64,000 nucleotides of DNA from an uncultured Paraprevotella sp. (GTDB lineage: Bacteria; Bacteroidota; Bacteroidia; Bacteroidales; Bacteroidaceae), in contig CALULA010000001.1 of assembly GCA_944321365.1 (NCBI GenBank), forward strand, positions 434,001 to 498,000. The letters run 5' to 3'. The notes beneath the pieces were generated by a model, which saw only the letters and a list, made by a program, of their open reading frames with translations, ran no database searches and was not told the DNA's origin. The position numbers and the translations under genes were made by a program. The stretch's first letter is position 1, and every line of letters starts with the position of its first letter. This document shows, piece by piece, positions 18,294 to 26,637 of the stretch.

Positions 18294-19328
18294 ATGAAAG
18301 AGACTATTTTAGTGACGGGCGGGACCGGCTTCATCGGTTCGCATACGACGGTAGAACTTCAGCAGGCGGGCTATGATGTCGTTATTGTGGACAACCTTTC
18401 CAATTCACGTGAAGACGTTTTAGACGGTATAGAGAAGATTACGGGCATCCGTCCTGCGTTTGAAAAAGTGGATCTGCGTGACGCTTCGGCCACAGAGGCT
18501 GTGTTCCAGAAATATCCGAAGATTAGTGGAATCATTCACTTTGCTGCCAGTAAGGCGGTGGGCGAGAGCGTGCAGAAGCCTTTGCTCTATTACCATAACA
18601 ATATAGTTTCTTTGATAAATGTGCTGAGCATGATGCCGAAATATGGCGTGAAAGGTATCATATTCTCTTCATCATGTACGGTATATGGACAGCCTGATGT
18701 GCTCCCCGCTACGGAGGAAACGCCTATCAAAAAGGCTGAGAGTCCCTATGGAAACACTAAACAGATCAACGAGGAAATCATCGAGGATACGGTCAAGAGC
18801 GGTTCGCCTATCAAGGCAATACTGTTGCGTTACTTCAATCCGATCGGTGCTCATCCAAGTGCGCTTATCGGTGAAATGCCGAATGGCGTCCCGCAGAACC
18901 TGATTCCGTATCTCACACAGACCGCCATCGGAATCCGTAAAGAGCTGAGCGTATTCGGAGACGACTATGATACGCCGGACGGCTCGTGCATCCGCGATTA
19001 TATCTACGTGGTAGATTTGGCCAAGGCACACGTCTGTGCCATGACCCGCATCATGGAGGACAAGACCACGGAGCCGGTGGAAGTATATAATATCGGTACG
19101 GGGAGAGGCACGTCCGTGCTGGAATTGATTCATGCGTTTGAGAAAGCCACGGGCGTGAAACTGAACTACAAGATAGTGGGACGCCGTGCGGGTGATATTG
19201 AAAAGGTGTGGGGAAATGTGGACAAGGCCAATAAAGTGTTGGGCTGGAAAGCGGAAACCCCGCTCGAAGATGTGCTGGCATCGGCCTGGAAATGGCAGTG
19301 CGCACTTCGTGAAAGAGGAATTATGTAA
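18294..19328 (+). CDS. galE: UDP-glucose 4-epimerase
   Basis: Interconverts UDP-glucose and UDP-galactose in the cytoplasm. The 344 residues are an extended-SDR type. The NAD-binding GGTGFIGSHT is at about residue 8, the catalytic Ser/Tyr/Lys are seen in SSSCTVYG and in YGNTK (YxxxK, about 150-154), and the substrate loop is GAHPSALIGEMPNG. The monocistronic layout is supported by its own -7 box and by terminators on both sides. It would join galactose released by the GH2 beta-galactosidase at 51.5 kb to sugar-nucleotide pools. Confidence 0.97.
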   Translation: MKETILVTGGTGFIGSHTTVELQQAGYDVVIVDNLSNSREDVLDGIEKITGIRPAFEKVDLRDASATEAVFQKYPKISGIIHFAASKAVGESVQKPLLYYHNNIVSLINVLSMMPKYGVKGIIFSSSCTVYGQPDVLPATEETPIKKAESPYGNTKQINEEIIEDTVKSGSPIKAILLRYFNPIGAHPSALIGEMPNGVPQNLIPYLTQTAIGIRKELSVFGDDYDTPDGSCIRDYIYVVDLAKAHVCAMTRIMEDKTTEPVEVYNIGTGRGTSVLELIHAFEKATGVKLNYKIVGRRAGDIEKVWGNVDKANKVLGWKAETPLEDVLASAWKWQCALRERGIM

Positions 19329-19491
19329 GGAATGAAGAATACATGGAAAATCGCTTTTATGCGTTATTGCGGTCCAATTGGAGTTATCTTTCCTATATGT
19401 GAATAGCCGGTAAGATTGCGTCTTGATATGTTTAAGACAGATTGGCCCGCAGAATAGTTTTGTCGTGTTTTATTTTGTGTTTGTGTTGTAG

Positions 19492-19527
19492 CTCTCTTTC
19501 GGCGTGAGGCCGGAAGAGAGTTTTTTT
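19492..19527 (+). terminator. Rho-independent terminator 163 bp after galE
   Basis: A 12-bp stem (19492-19503 with 19509-19520, one G-T wobble), a 5-nt loop and T7 at 19521-19527. The spacing from galE is unusually long. The 19329-19491 stretch between them holds no credible open frame and could be a long 3' UTR or a small RNA. The rest of the 509-bp gap to 19837 holds array 2. Confidence 0.88.
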
Positions 19528-19619
19528 ATGTGATGTGGCTGATGGGGGCGGGAGCAGGTCCTGATTTGTAGGGCCGTGTACAGAGGGAGGATTATGAAGT
19601 CAGTGTTCATTGCATGGTG

Positions 19620-19715
19620 TTGCGCAAAAAACAGTTTGTCTTTGCGCAAGACTGTTCCGTTCTTTGCGCAACACTTTCGGCAGTCTTGCGCAACACCGGA
19701 ATGCTTTCGCTGCAA
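19620..19715. repeat. 22-bp-period TTGCGCAA array 2 (four perfect cores plus one degenerate)
   Basis: Perfect TTGCGCAA cores start at 19620, 19642, 19664 and 19686, and a decayed CGCTGCAA sits in phase at 19708. Linkers are 14 bp. The linker after the third core (CACTTTCGGCAGTC) is 12/14 identical to linker 4 of array 1 (CACTTCCGGCAGTT), suggesting common descent. It lies between the convergent genes galE and the MBL hydrolase. Confidence 0.92.
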
Positions 19716-19837
19716 TGGTGAACGGCACGGTGAAAAAGGAAAAGGGACGACAACGGTACAGGTGAGAAAAATCTGCTGTTGCAAGAAGCCATGGCATTCA
19801 ATCCATATCGGACCGTGTCTTACGTCCTTTTGTCCTG

Positions 19838-20482
19838 TCAGCTTACATAAGGGTTGTTCTGTTTTTCAAAACCTATTTGGGTCTGCGGGCCGTGTCCGGG
19901 ATAAACAACGGTTTCGTCAGGCAAAACAAAAAGTTTGTTTCTGATGCTGTTGAGCAAGGCCTGTTCGTTTCCGCCGGGCAAGTCAGAACGGCCTATGCTG
20001 CAACGGAAGATGGTGTCGCCGACGAACACTGTCCGTTCAGCTTCGCAATAAAAGCATAGCCCTCCGGGGGAATGGCCGGGTGTTTGCAGCACCACGAACC
20101 GGTGACGGCCGAATGCCACCGTATCTCCGTCGTTCAGGTAGCGGGCGGCTGCCGGACGGTTTTGAGTCATGGTCAGGACCAGCGGACCGAAGATGTCCGA
20201 CCCCATTCCGTTGTATATCATCTCGTCGTCGGCATTGTACTCCGGTGCCACGTGCAGACTGTCGGCCAGGAATGCGGCACCGAAACAATGGTCGTAGTGC
20301 ATGTGGGTGCACAGGTGGTGCTCTACCGTCAGTCCGTTTTCTCTGAGGTAAGTCTGGATGGCATTTCTGTCGTTTTCGTATAATGCGCCACAGTCGATGA
20401 TTACGGCTTTCCCCGTGTCGTCGCTCACGATGTAGCAGTTTTCTTCCAGCATATTGACGGGTATTCTTTTGACATTCAGCAT
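19838..20482 (-). CDS. MBL-fold metallo-hydrolase (glyoxalase II-like)
   Basis: A 214-residue cytoplasmic metallo-beta-lactamase-fold hydrolase. The binuclear metal site shows in THMHYDH (His60, His62, Asp64, His65), TPGHSPGG, VGDTIF and YPGHGPQT. It lacks the C-terminal helical substrate domain of true glyoxalase II, so it belongs with the short YcbL-type proteins, whose natural thioester substrate is uncertain. It is the last gene of a minus-strand run, 16 bp after rsmG. Confidence 0.93.
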   Translation of the reverse strand: MLNVKRIPVNMLEENCYIVSDDTGKAVIIDCGALYENDRNAIQTYLRENGLTVEHHLCTHMHYDHCFGAAFLADSLHVAPEYNADDEMIYNGMGSDIFGPLVLTMTQNRPAAARYLNDGDTVAFGRHRFVVLQTPGHSPGGLCFYCEAERTVFVGDTIFRCSIGRSDLPGGNEQALLNSIRNKLFVLPDETVVYPGHGPQTQIGFEKQNNPYVS

Positions 20483-20498
20483 AAGGATGGTTTCTTTT

Positions 20499-21119
20499 TT
20501 ATATGGATACGTATACGATTTTCTTGGTCGAGAAGTATTCTTCTTTGAAAAAGTCTTTCAGGGGAGTCACCATAGTGTGATGTTTCAGCGGCATGATTTC
20601 TCTGTCCATCTCGCCCCCCTTGAGGCAGATCAGGCCGTTGGGCAGGCCGTTACGGGCTGTCCGGGAGATGTTCTTGCGGACCAACCTGACGAGTTCTGTC
20701 AGTGGCATGACGGCTCTGCTTACTACAAAGTCGAATGTAGCCTTCTCTTCCTCGGCCCGGCAATGGCGGAACGTGACGTTTTGCAGGCCCAAAGCCTCGG
20801 CCACGGCCATGCAGACTTTGATTTTCTTTCCGATGCTGTCTATCAGATGAAAGCGGCATTCCGGGAACATGACGGCCAGGGGAATGCCGGGGAAACCGCC
20901 TCCCGTGCCCAGATCCATGATTTCCGTGCCGGGCTTGAAGCGTATCAGCTCGGCTATGCCTAAAGAATGCAGCACGTGGTGTTCATACAGATTGTCGATG
21001 TCTTTTCGCGAGATGACATTGATTTTTGCGTTCCAGTCGTGATAAAGTGCGTCCATCTGGCGGAACTGTTCCACCTGTGTGGCCGTGAGTGAAGGGAAAT
21101 ACTTCAAGATGAGGTCCAT
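20499..21119 (-). CDS. rsmG: 16S rRNA (guanine527-N7)-methyltransferase RsmG
   Basis: Methylates N7 of G527 in 16S rRNA using SAM. 206 residues of normal length; the SAM site is IMDLGTGGGFPGIPLAVMFP (about 69-88), followed by LIDSIGKKIKV and the VVSRAV motif IV. It sits 4 bp after the upstream lipoprotein gene, so the two are probably co-transcribed. Confidence 0.95.
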   Translation of the reverse strand: MDLILKYFPSLTATQVEQFRQMDALYHDWNAKINVISRKDIDNLYEHHVLHSLGIAELIRFKPGTEIMDLGTGGGFPGIPLAVMFPECRFHLIDSIGKKIKVCMAVAEALGLQNVTFRHCRAEEEKATFDFVVSRAVMPLTELVRLVRKNISRTARNGLPNGLICLKGGEMDREIMPLKHHTMVTPLKDFFKEEYFSTKKIVYVSI

Positions 21120-21123
21120 AAGA

Positions 21124-21912
21124 TTATTCCGTTTTTAATAGGGTTTTCAGTTGGTCGTAGGGTATGTCCACGGCGATGCTTCCGGTGTCGTATGAAGCTA
21201 TTTCGCCGGCATTGTACAGGAATGTGATGACTTCCGGTCCCATCCGGTAGTTTTCGGGAACATAAACCGGCGTGAGACGCAGGATGCCGTGCGCATGCAG
21301 CTCTTCCATGTCCTTGCATCCGAAGCGTTCCTGTATGGCCGATTGCAGCAAGGACGGAAGCATGGCCTTGTAGGTGGGCTTGAACAGGTCGTCGAGTGTG
21401 GCTACCTTTCCGGTCTTTCTGTCGAAGTTCACGTAGCGTATCTCCTCTGTTTCCCGCGCTCCTCCCTCATAACGTCTGGCCGTAATCCGGTAGCAGATGA
21501 GAGACGCCCGTCCCTGCGTCTGTTCCGTCTGTATCTTGTAGCTGTGATTGTACCAGTCCGGACGGATGCCGTGTGCGACATCAGCCTTGTATAGTTCGCC
21601 GAAATCTTTCTTGTAGTGCCCGGCATTGGCCTTACAGAAGGAGTCTGCCGCTTGGGCTATTGAGGACATACGGTTTCCGAAAATCTGTTCCGCGATGGTC
21701 ATATTGATGTTCCGGGCTGTCGACGTCGTGTCGTTCAGACTGTCTATTTGCAAAGAAATGGTGCAGGCCGGGGCTTTTGTGCTGTTGTCCATTGCTATCG
21801 TTTCTGTCACATGTAGCGTACGGAACTCTGTCCCTTCCCGTTCGGCAGTACCTTGACAGGAGAAAAAGAGGGCAGTTCCCACGGCCAGTCCGCATATCTT
21901 TTGGGTCTTCAT
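21124..21912 (-). CDS. Lipoprotein with DUF3298 (RsiV-like) domain
   Basis: 262 residues. The start at 21912 (MKTQKICGLAV) is chosen because it gives a clean signal peptide ending in a lipobox (LFFSC, Cys about residue 21) and lies 27 bp from a -7 box; an upstream in-frame start would add 70 unlikely Pro/His-rich residues. The C-terminal half (VATLDDLFKPTYKAMLPSLL, then YVPENYRMGPEVITFLYNAG, AVDIPYDQL) matches the DUF3298 fold found in RsiV anti-sigma factors and in many Bacteroidota surface lipoproteins. No sigma factor is nearby. Function unknown. Confidence 0.85.
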   Translation of the reverse strand: MKTQKICGLAVGTALFFSCQGTAEREGTEFRTLHVTETIAMDNSTKAPACTISLQIDSLNDTTSTARNINMTIAEQIFGNRMSSIAQAADSFCKANAGHYKKDFGELYKADVAHGIRPDWYNHSYKIQTEQTQGRASLICYRITARRYEGGARETEEIRYVNFDRKTGKVATLDDLFKPTYKAMLPSLLQSAIQERFGCKDMEELHAHGILRLTPVYVPENYRMGPEVITFLYNAGEIASYDTGSIAVDIPYDQLKTLLKTE

Positions 21913-21938
21913 TGTAGCTTTTCTTGTATAATCCAGAA

Positions 21939-21946
21939 CAAAGATA
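21939..21946 (-). promoter_or_regulatory. -7 box (TATCTTTG on the minus strand) for the lipoprotein-rsmG-MBL unit
   Basis: The plus strand reads CAAAGATA, an exact minus-strand TAnnTTTG, 27 bp upstream of the lipoprotein start. It supports that start choice. Confidence 0.65.
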
Positions 21947-22126
21947 GGCAGAAAAAATGAGTTACTGAAGCCCGTTGGATGAAAAAGTGCATGCGGTTTT
22001 CGCTTCCAGCCGGGCGGGCTGATGGTAAAACCGGTTAGCGGAGGAGGCGGAGCGGTGTGTGCGGTATGCTTGCCGGCTTTGTATGCTGCCGGCTGCCTTC
22101 GTGCTGTCTGTTTTTCGGACAATCGT

Positions 22127-23410
22127 TCAGGAATATTTTCGGGGATAACGGAAAAGGATGCTCAGCAAGGCGCATATTCCCATCAGGAAAGGATAATACA
22201 GGTAGGGTATGATGGCAATGGGACTGATGGATGCCAGCCCGGCCGCCATCAGTAATTGTGCTCCGTAAGGGATGAGTCCTTGTGTCAGGCAGGAAAAGGT
22301 GTCCAGAATGCTGGCACTTTTCCGCCGTTCCACGCCATACCGTTCTGCAATATCCTTGGCCAACGGGCCTGTAGTGATGATGGCCACGGTGTTGTTGGCC
22401 GTGCAAAGATTGACAATGCAGACCAAGGCTGCGATGTTCAGTTCTGCTCCTCGCTTGGAACGGATGCGCCGGGTCAGGGCCTGCAGGATGAATTCTATAC
22501 CGCCATTGTATCGGATCAGCTCCATGAGTCCGCCGGCCATCATGGTGATGATGATCAGTTCTCCCATATCCGTTATGCCTTTTCCCATTGCACCGAACCA
22601 ATCGAACACTCCGTATGTGCCGGTAAAGACGCCTACGACGCCGCTCAACAGGATTCCGGTCACCAGAACGGCCATTACATTTACTCCGATGACGGCCATG
22701 ATAAGCACCACCAGATAGGGCAGCACTTTCAGTACGTCAATCTCAGGAAGCATGTGTGGCTCGTGGATGTGTATGCCCATGTAGATGTATAACAGGAATG
22801 CTATGGCAGCTGCCGGCATGACGATTTGTGAATTGACCTTGAATTTGTCGCTCAGGTTGCATCCTTGTGTGCGTGTCGCGGTGATGGTGGTGTCGGAGAT
22901 GAACGACAGATTGTCCCCGAAGAAGGCTCCTCCGGCCACAATGGCTACCACTAAAGGCAGTTCCGCCGAGGTCTCTTCGGCAATACCTGCTGCCAGCGGT
23001 GTGAGAGCTACGATTGTGCCTACGGAAGTTCCGATAGAAAGCGATATGAAACAGGAGGCCAGGAAGATGCCGCCCAACAGCAGGTTGCCGGGAAGTAGCT
23101 GCAGGGACAGGTTGACAGTGGCGTCGATGGCCCCCATCGCTTTGGCCGAAGATGCAAAGGCTCCGGCCAGAATGAATATCCATATCATCAGCAGAATGTT
23201 GGACGAACCGGCTCCTCTGGAGTATACTTGTATCCGTTCGTCGAAAGGGATATGCCGTGTGATGCAGACCGCGTAGACAGATGATGCCAGAAAAGCCACC
23301 GTAATAGGTATCTTGTAAAAATCCTGTACGACAAGACTGGTCACCAGGTAGAGCACAATAAATACAAGCAGTGGGCTGATGGCTGTCGCATTCTTCTTTT
23401 TTGATGTCAT
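22127..23410 (-). CDS. Na+/H+ antiporter, NhaC family
   Basis: A 427-residue inner-membrane protein with about eleven hydrophobic segments. Family features include LIMWIFILAGAFASSAKAMG, the SLSIGTSVGTIVALTPLAAG segment, GAFFGDNLSFISDTTIT (about 160-176, with the conserved Asp/Ser/Asp residues of NhaC) and VNLCTANNTVAIITTGPLAK. It starts 29 bp after the LacI-type regulator gene, so the two are likely one transcription unit. Na+/H+ exchange is the family role; some members move organic acids, and the LacI neighbour makes that alternative worth keeping. Confidence 0.88.
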   Translation of the reverse strand: MTSKKKNATAISPLLVFIVLYLVTSLVVQDFYKIPITVAFLASSVYAVCITRHIPFDERIQVYSRGAGSSNILLMIWIFILAGAFASSAKAMGAIDATVNLSLQLLPGNLLLGGIFLASCFISLSIGTSVGTIVALTPLAAGIAEETSAELPLVVAIVAGGAFFGDNLSFISDTTITATRTQGCNLSDKFKVNSQIVMPAAAIAFLLYIYMGIHIHEPHMLPEIDVLKVLPYLVVLIMAVIGVNVMAVLVTGILLSGVVGVFTGTYGVFDWFGAMGKGITDMGELIIITMMAGGLMELIRYNGGIEFILQALTRRIRSKRGAELNIAALVCIVNLCTANNTVAIITTGPLAKDIAERYGVERRKSASILDTFSCLTQGLIPYGAQLLMAAGLASISPIAIIPYLYYPFLMGICALLSILFRYPRKYS

Positions 23411-23439
23411 GTTTCTGAGGACGTCAGGTTGCCGCTGTC

Positions 23440-24519
23440 TTATTTTTCATCGGTAGTGTAGTAGATGTAGTTTTCTGCTGTGAGCAGTTCCAGCGGCATG
23501 TAATGGTATTGTTGAACTTCTTTTTTCAGCACGATATGGTTGAACAGCGATTTCACGCTGTTGTATCCTTGCTTCCACGGGTGTTGTGCGATGAGAAAGT
23601 CAATGCTCCCTCGTTTAAGACATTCCACATTGCGTTCTATCATGTCATACCCGAAAAGATGGAAGTCCTGCAAGTGGTTTTCCTGAAAATATTCTCCCAA
23701 AATGTGCGCCTGCGAACTGAACGTGATGCAGTGCCGCACGTCGGGATGCTTTTCGAGGAATGTGCGGATCTGCCGTGCGTATTCTTTCTCTTCTCCTATT
23801 TGCAGAATCAGTTCTGCCACTTCGCAGTCAGGGTAGTGGCCGGTCATGTATTGCCGGAAGCCTACTTCGCGGTTTTCTTGCTGCCGTGAGGCTACACGTC
23901 CGTTCGACATGAGTTTCATCAGCATGATGCGGTTCACTTCCTTGCCGGCTTGCATCATGAAGATGCGTCCCGCAAAATGTCCGCTTTTCAGGGAGTCTTG
24001 TCCGAAAAAAGCCAGGGGCTGTATGTCCTGTACACTGGAATCCAGAAAAACGAACGGGATATGCAAGCCTTGCAATGTCCGGCAGAAATCTTGTGTGACG
24101 TCTGTCTCTTGCGGAACTACTACCATGCCGTCCGGTTTTTTCTCCAGCAGACTTCGGGCTGTCCGTATGAAAGACTGTCGGTCGAACTGATTGTAGTATT
24201 CGGTCGTCAGGGAGAGGTGGAAGTCGTTGCGGTTCAGGATGCATTGCCGCAGTCCTTCTTCTACCTGAGTCCAGTAGGCGTTTCTGTCATGGTCCGGTAA
24301 CAGGCAGCAGAAAGTATACTTCTTGTTATATGCCAGCGCGCTGGCATATATATTGGGTTGATAGTTGATTTCTTTCAGCACGGCCTCAACTTTGTCACGC
24401 GCCTTGGCCGAGACATTGGGGCGGTTGTGCAACACACGGTCCACTGTGCCGACCGACACCCCAGACCGTTGAGCAATATCCTTGATCCTGATTTTGTCTG
24501 ATGAATGGACTTCCCACAT
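23440..24519 (-). CDS. LacI-family transcriptional regulator
   Basis: 359 residues. The N-terminal helix-turn-helix with hinge (IRIKDIAQRSGVSVGTVDRV, then NYQPN) is followed by a periplasmic-binding-protein-like sugar-sensing domain (FCCLLPDHDRNAYWTQVEEG, DGMVVVPQE, HLFGYDMIERN). It is divergent from kdgK-eda and upstream of nhaC. The position suggests control of 2-keto-3-deoxygluconate/hexuronate catabolism, with a sugar acid as possible effector; this is inference from context. Confidence 0.92.
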   Translation of the reverse strand: MWEVHSSDKIRIKDIAQRSGVSVGTVDRVLHNRPNVSAKARDKVEAVLKEINYQPNIYASALAYNKKYTFCCLLPDHDRNAYWTQVEEGLRQCILNRNDFHLSLTTEYYNQFDRQSFIRTARSLLEKKPDGMVVVPQETDVTQDFCRTLQGLHIPFVFLDSSVQDIQPLAFFGQDSLKSGHFAGRIFMMQAGKEVNRIMLMKLMSNGRVASRQQENREVGFRQYMTGHYPDCEVAELILQIGEEKEYARQIRTFLEKHPDVRHCITFSSQAHILGEYFQENHLQDFHLFGYDMIERNVECLKRGSIDFLIAQHPWKQGYNSVKSLFNHIVLKKEVQQYHYMPLELLTAENYIYYTTDEK

Positions 24520-24547
24520 AATAATTTATTGTCCTGCGTTGAAAATG

Positions 24548-24560
24548 CTTCGCGAAGATA
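24548..24560 (-). promoter_or_regulatory. Candidate operator CTTCGCGAAG overlapping a weak -7 box of the LacI gene
   Basis: A perfect 10-bp palindrome with a central CG (24548-24557), as in many LacI-family operators, overlaps CGAAGATA, the minus-strand form of a one-mismatch TAnnTTTG. It lies 29 bp upstream of the regulator start. Autoregulation is inferred. Confidence 0.4.
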
Positions 24561-24655
24561 CATCTTTTTATCGGCTTATGAGGCCGCTGGATGTGAAAAT
24601 ATCATATTTCCGGATTATTTTTTGTGGAAAACGGATGTTATCCAGAAAAAATATC

Positions 24656-24663
24656 TAATTTTG
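24656..24663 (+). promoter_or_regulatory. -7 box TAATTTTG for kdgK-eda
   Basis: An exact TAnnTTTG 67 bp before the kdgK ATG, in the divergent gap shared with the LacI gene. The long leader leaves room for an operator. Confidence 0.6.
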
Positions 24664-24730
24664 CAAACCGTAGACACGCACTGTGCGGGCTAACAGAAAA
24701 AGACTTTTGTACAACCAAAAAACTATAATT

Positions 24731-25753
24731 ATGGGTAAAATAATAACCATGGGTGAGATTATGCTCCGTTTGTCTACTCCGGGACAGTCCCGTTTTGTGC
24801 AGACAGACACTTTTGATGTCAACTACGGAGGAGGAGAAGCTAACGTTGCAGTAAGTTGTGCGAACTATGGACACGAAGCTTATTTCGTCTCCAAGTTGCC
24901 CAAGCATGAAATCGGTCAGGCTGCCTTGAACGCTCTGCGTCGTTTCGGGGTGCATACAGATTATATCGCCCGTGGCGGCAACCGTCTGGGCATCTACTAC
25001 TTGGAGACAGGGGCTTCCATGCGTCCGTCGAAAGTGATTTACGATCGTGCGGGGTCGTCTATTGCAGAGGCGTGTCCGGAAGATTTCGACTTCGACAGTA
25101 TCATGGAGGGGGCCGACTGGTTCCATTGGAGCGGCATCACACCTGCCATTTCCGATGCCAGTGCTGAATGTCTGCGTCAGGCTTGCATGGCAGCCCGTAA
25201 ACATGGAGTGACCGTTTCCTGCGATTTGAATTTCCGTAAGAAACTCTGGACTCCGGAAAAGGCACAAAGCGTCATGAAACCCCTTATGCAGTATGTGGAT
25301 GTCTGCATCGGCAATGAAGAAGATGCCGAACTTTGCCTGGGTTTCAAGCCGGATGCGGACGTAGAAGGCGGAAGTACGGATGCCGAGGGCTACAAAGGCA
25401 TATTCAAAGGTATGGTGGATACGTTTGGGTTCAAGTATGTGATTTCCACGCTTCGCGAGTCCATCTCAGCCACTCATAACGGTTGGAAGGCCATGATATA
25501 CAACGGACAGGAGTTCTATGTGTCCAAGCATTACGATATTGATCCTATCATAGACCGTGTGGGAGGCGGAGATTCTTTCTCAGGCGGAGTCATTCACGGG
25601 CTTCTCACGATGAAGACTCAGGGCGAGGCTTTGGAATTTGCGGTAGCGGCTTCTGCATTGAAGCATACGATTCCGGGCGACTTCAATATGGTTTCGGCTG
25701 AAGAAGTGGCCGCGTTGGCCGGTGGATCGGCCAACGGGCGTGTGCAGCGGTAA
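24731..25753 (+). CDS. kdgK: 2-keto-3-deoxygluconate kinase (PfkB family)
   Basis: A 340-residue sugar kinase that makes 2-keto-3-deoxy-6-phosphogluconate. The N-terminal ribokinase pattern is MGEIMLRLSTPG and GGGEANVAVSCANYG; the C-terminal active-site loop is DRVGGGDSFSGGVIHG, with the catalytic Asp in GGGD. The start at 24731 (MGKIITMGEIML) fits relatives better than an upstream codon at 24683. The aldolase that splits the product lies 33 bp downstream. Together they form the classical KDG pathway end, useful for pectin-derived uronates such as those the enzymes at 59-64 kb might release. Confidence 0.92.
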   Translation: MGKIITMGEIMLRLSTPGQSRFVQTDTFDVNYGGGEANVAVSCANYGHEAYFVSKLPKHEIGQAALNALRRFGVHTDYIARGGNRLGIYYLETGASMRPSKVIYDRAGSSIAEACPEDFDFDSIMEGADWFHWSGITPAISDASAECLRQACMAARKHGVTVSCDLNFRKKLWTPEKAQSVMKPLMQYVDVCIGNEEDAELCLGFKPDADVEGGSTDAEGYKGIFKGMVDTFGFKYVISTLRESISATHNGWKAMIYNGQEFYVSKHYDIDPIIDRVGGGDSFSGGVIHGLLTMKTQGEALEFAVAASALKHTIPGDFNMVSAEEVAALAGGSANGRVQR

Positions 25754-25786
25754 GACAGTGTATTTAAAAGACTGGGAGGAATAGAA

Positions 25787-26455
25787 ATGGCAAGATTTGA
25801 TAAGATTGCAGTCATGCAAAAGATTGGAGAGACGGGAATGGTCCCCGTGTTCTACCATAAGGATGCCGAGGTGGCAAAGAAAGTCATCAAGGCTTGTTAT
25901 GAAGGCGGCGTGCGTGCCTTTGAATTTACCAACCGTGGTGATTTTGCACAGGAAGTGTTTGCCGAATGTGTGAAGTTTGCCGCCACCGAATGTCCGGAGC
26001 TGGCTCTGGGTATCGGTTCGGTTGTGGATGCTCCGACAGCAGCGCTCTACATCCAGCTGGGGGCTTGTTTCGTAGTCGGCCCGTTGTTCAATCCGGATAT
26101 TGTGCCGGTTTGCAACCGCCGTCTGATTCCCTATTGTCCGGGATGCGGGACGGTTTCTGAAATCGGGCGCGCTCAGGAAATGGGATGCGATCTGTGTAAA
26201 GTGTTCCCCGGTGATGTTTACGGACCGGCTTTCGTGAAAGGGATGATGGCACCGTGTCCGTGGTCGAAACTGATGGTGACGGGTGGTGTCGCACCGACAA
26301 AAGAAAACCTTACGGCATGGATGAAAGCCGGAGTCTATTGTGTGGGTATGGGTTCCAAGCTGTTCCCGAAAGAGGAAATCGCAGCAGAAAACTGGCAGTA
26401 CATCACAGATAAGTGCAAGGAAGCGTTGGGCTATATTGCCGATGCCAGAAAATAG
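25787..26455 (+). CDS. eda: KDPG/KHG aldolase
   Basis: A class I aldolase of 222 residues cleaving 2-keto-3-deoxy-6-phosphogluconate to pyruvate and glyceraldehyde 3-phosphate. The active-site Glu lies in AFEFTNRG, and the Schiff-base Lys is in [18 protein letters not shown]. The phosphate-binding segment [10 protein letters not shown] follows. Second gene of the kdgK operon, with a strong terminator 42 bp downstream. Confidence 0.95.
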   Translation: MARFDKIAVMQKIGETGMVPVFYHKDAEVAKKVIKACYEGGVRAFEFTNRGDFAQEVFAECVKFAATECPELALGIGSVVDAPTAALYIQLGACFVVGPLFNPDIVPVCNRRLIPYCPGCGTVSEIGRAQEMGCDLCKVFPGDVYGPAFVKGMMAPCPWSKLMVTGGVAPTKENLTAWMKAGVYCVGMGSKLFPKEEIAAENWQYITDKCKEALGYIADARK

Positions 26456-26497
26456 GGAAGTGCGTCTGTGCTTTTAAGCTGTTGATTCCGTGAAAAT

Positions 26498-26537
26498 AAC
26501 GGGAGCGTATCTGGTGAAAGATACGCTCCCGTTTTGT
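26498..26537 (+). terminator. Terminator of the kdgK-eda operon
   Basis: A perfect 15-bp stem (26498-26512 with 26519-26533) and a 6-nt loop; the stem ends in TTTT followed by GTTAT. An A-rich left flank would also give T residues on the minus strand. Confidence 0.88.
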
Positions 26538-26602
26538 TATCTGTAAGCAGGGAACGAAAATGGCAGATGCGATTGTGCAACTTGGTTGCACGAATATCGC
26601 CC

Positions 26603-26610
26603 TAACTTTG
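26603..26610 (+). promoter_or_regulatory. -7 box TAACTTTG for the metal ATPase gene
   Basis: An exact TAnnTTTG 27 bp before the ATPase ATG, with CTTG at 26581-26584 as a plausible -33 element 18 bp upstream. Confidence 0.68.
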
Positions 26611-26637
26611 TCACATGATTTAGAAAAGAATATTGTG

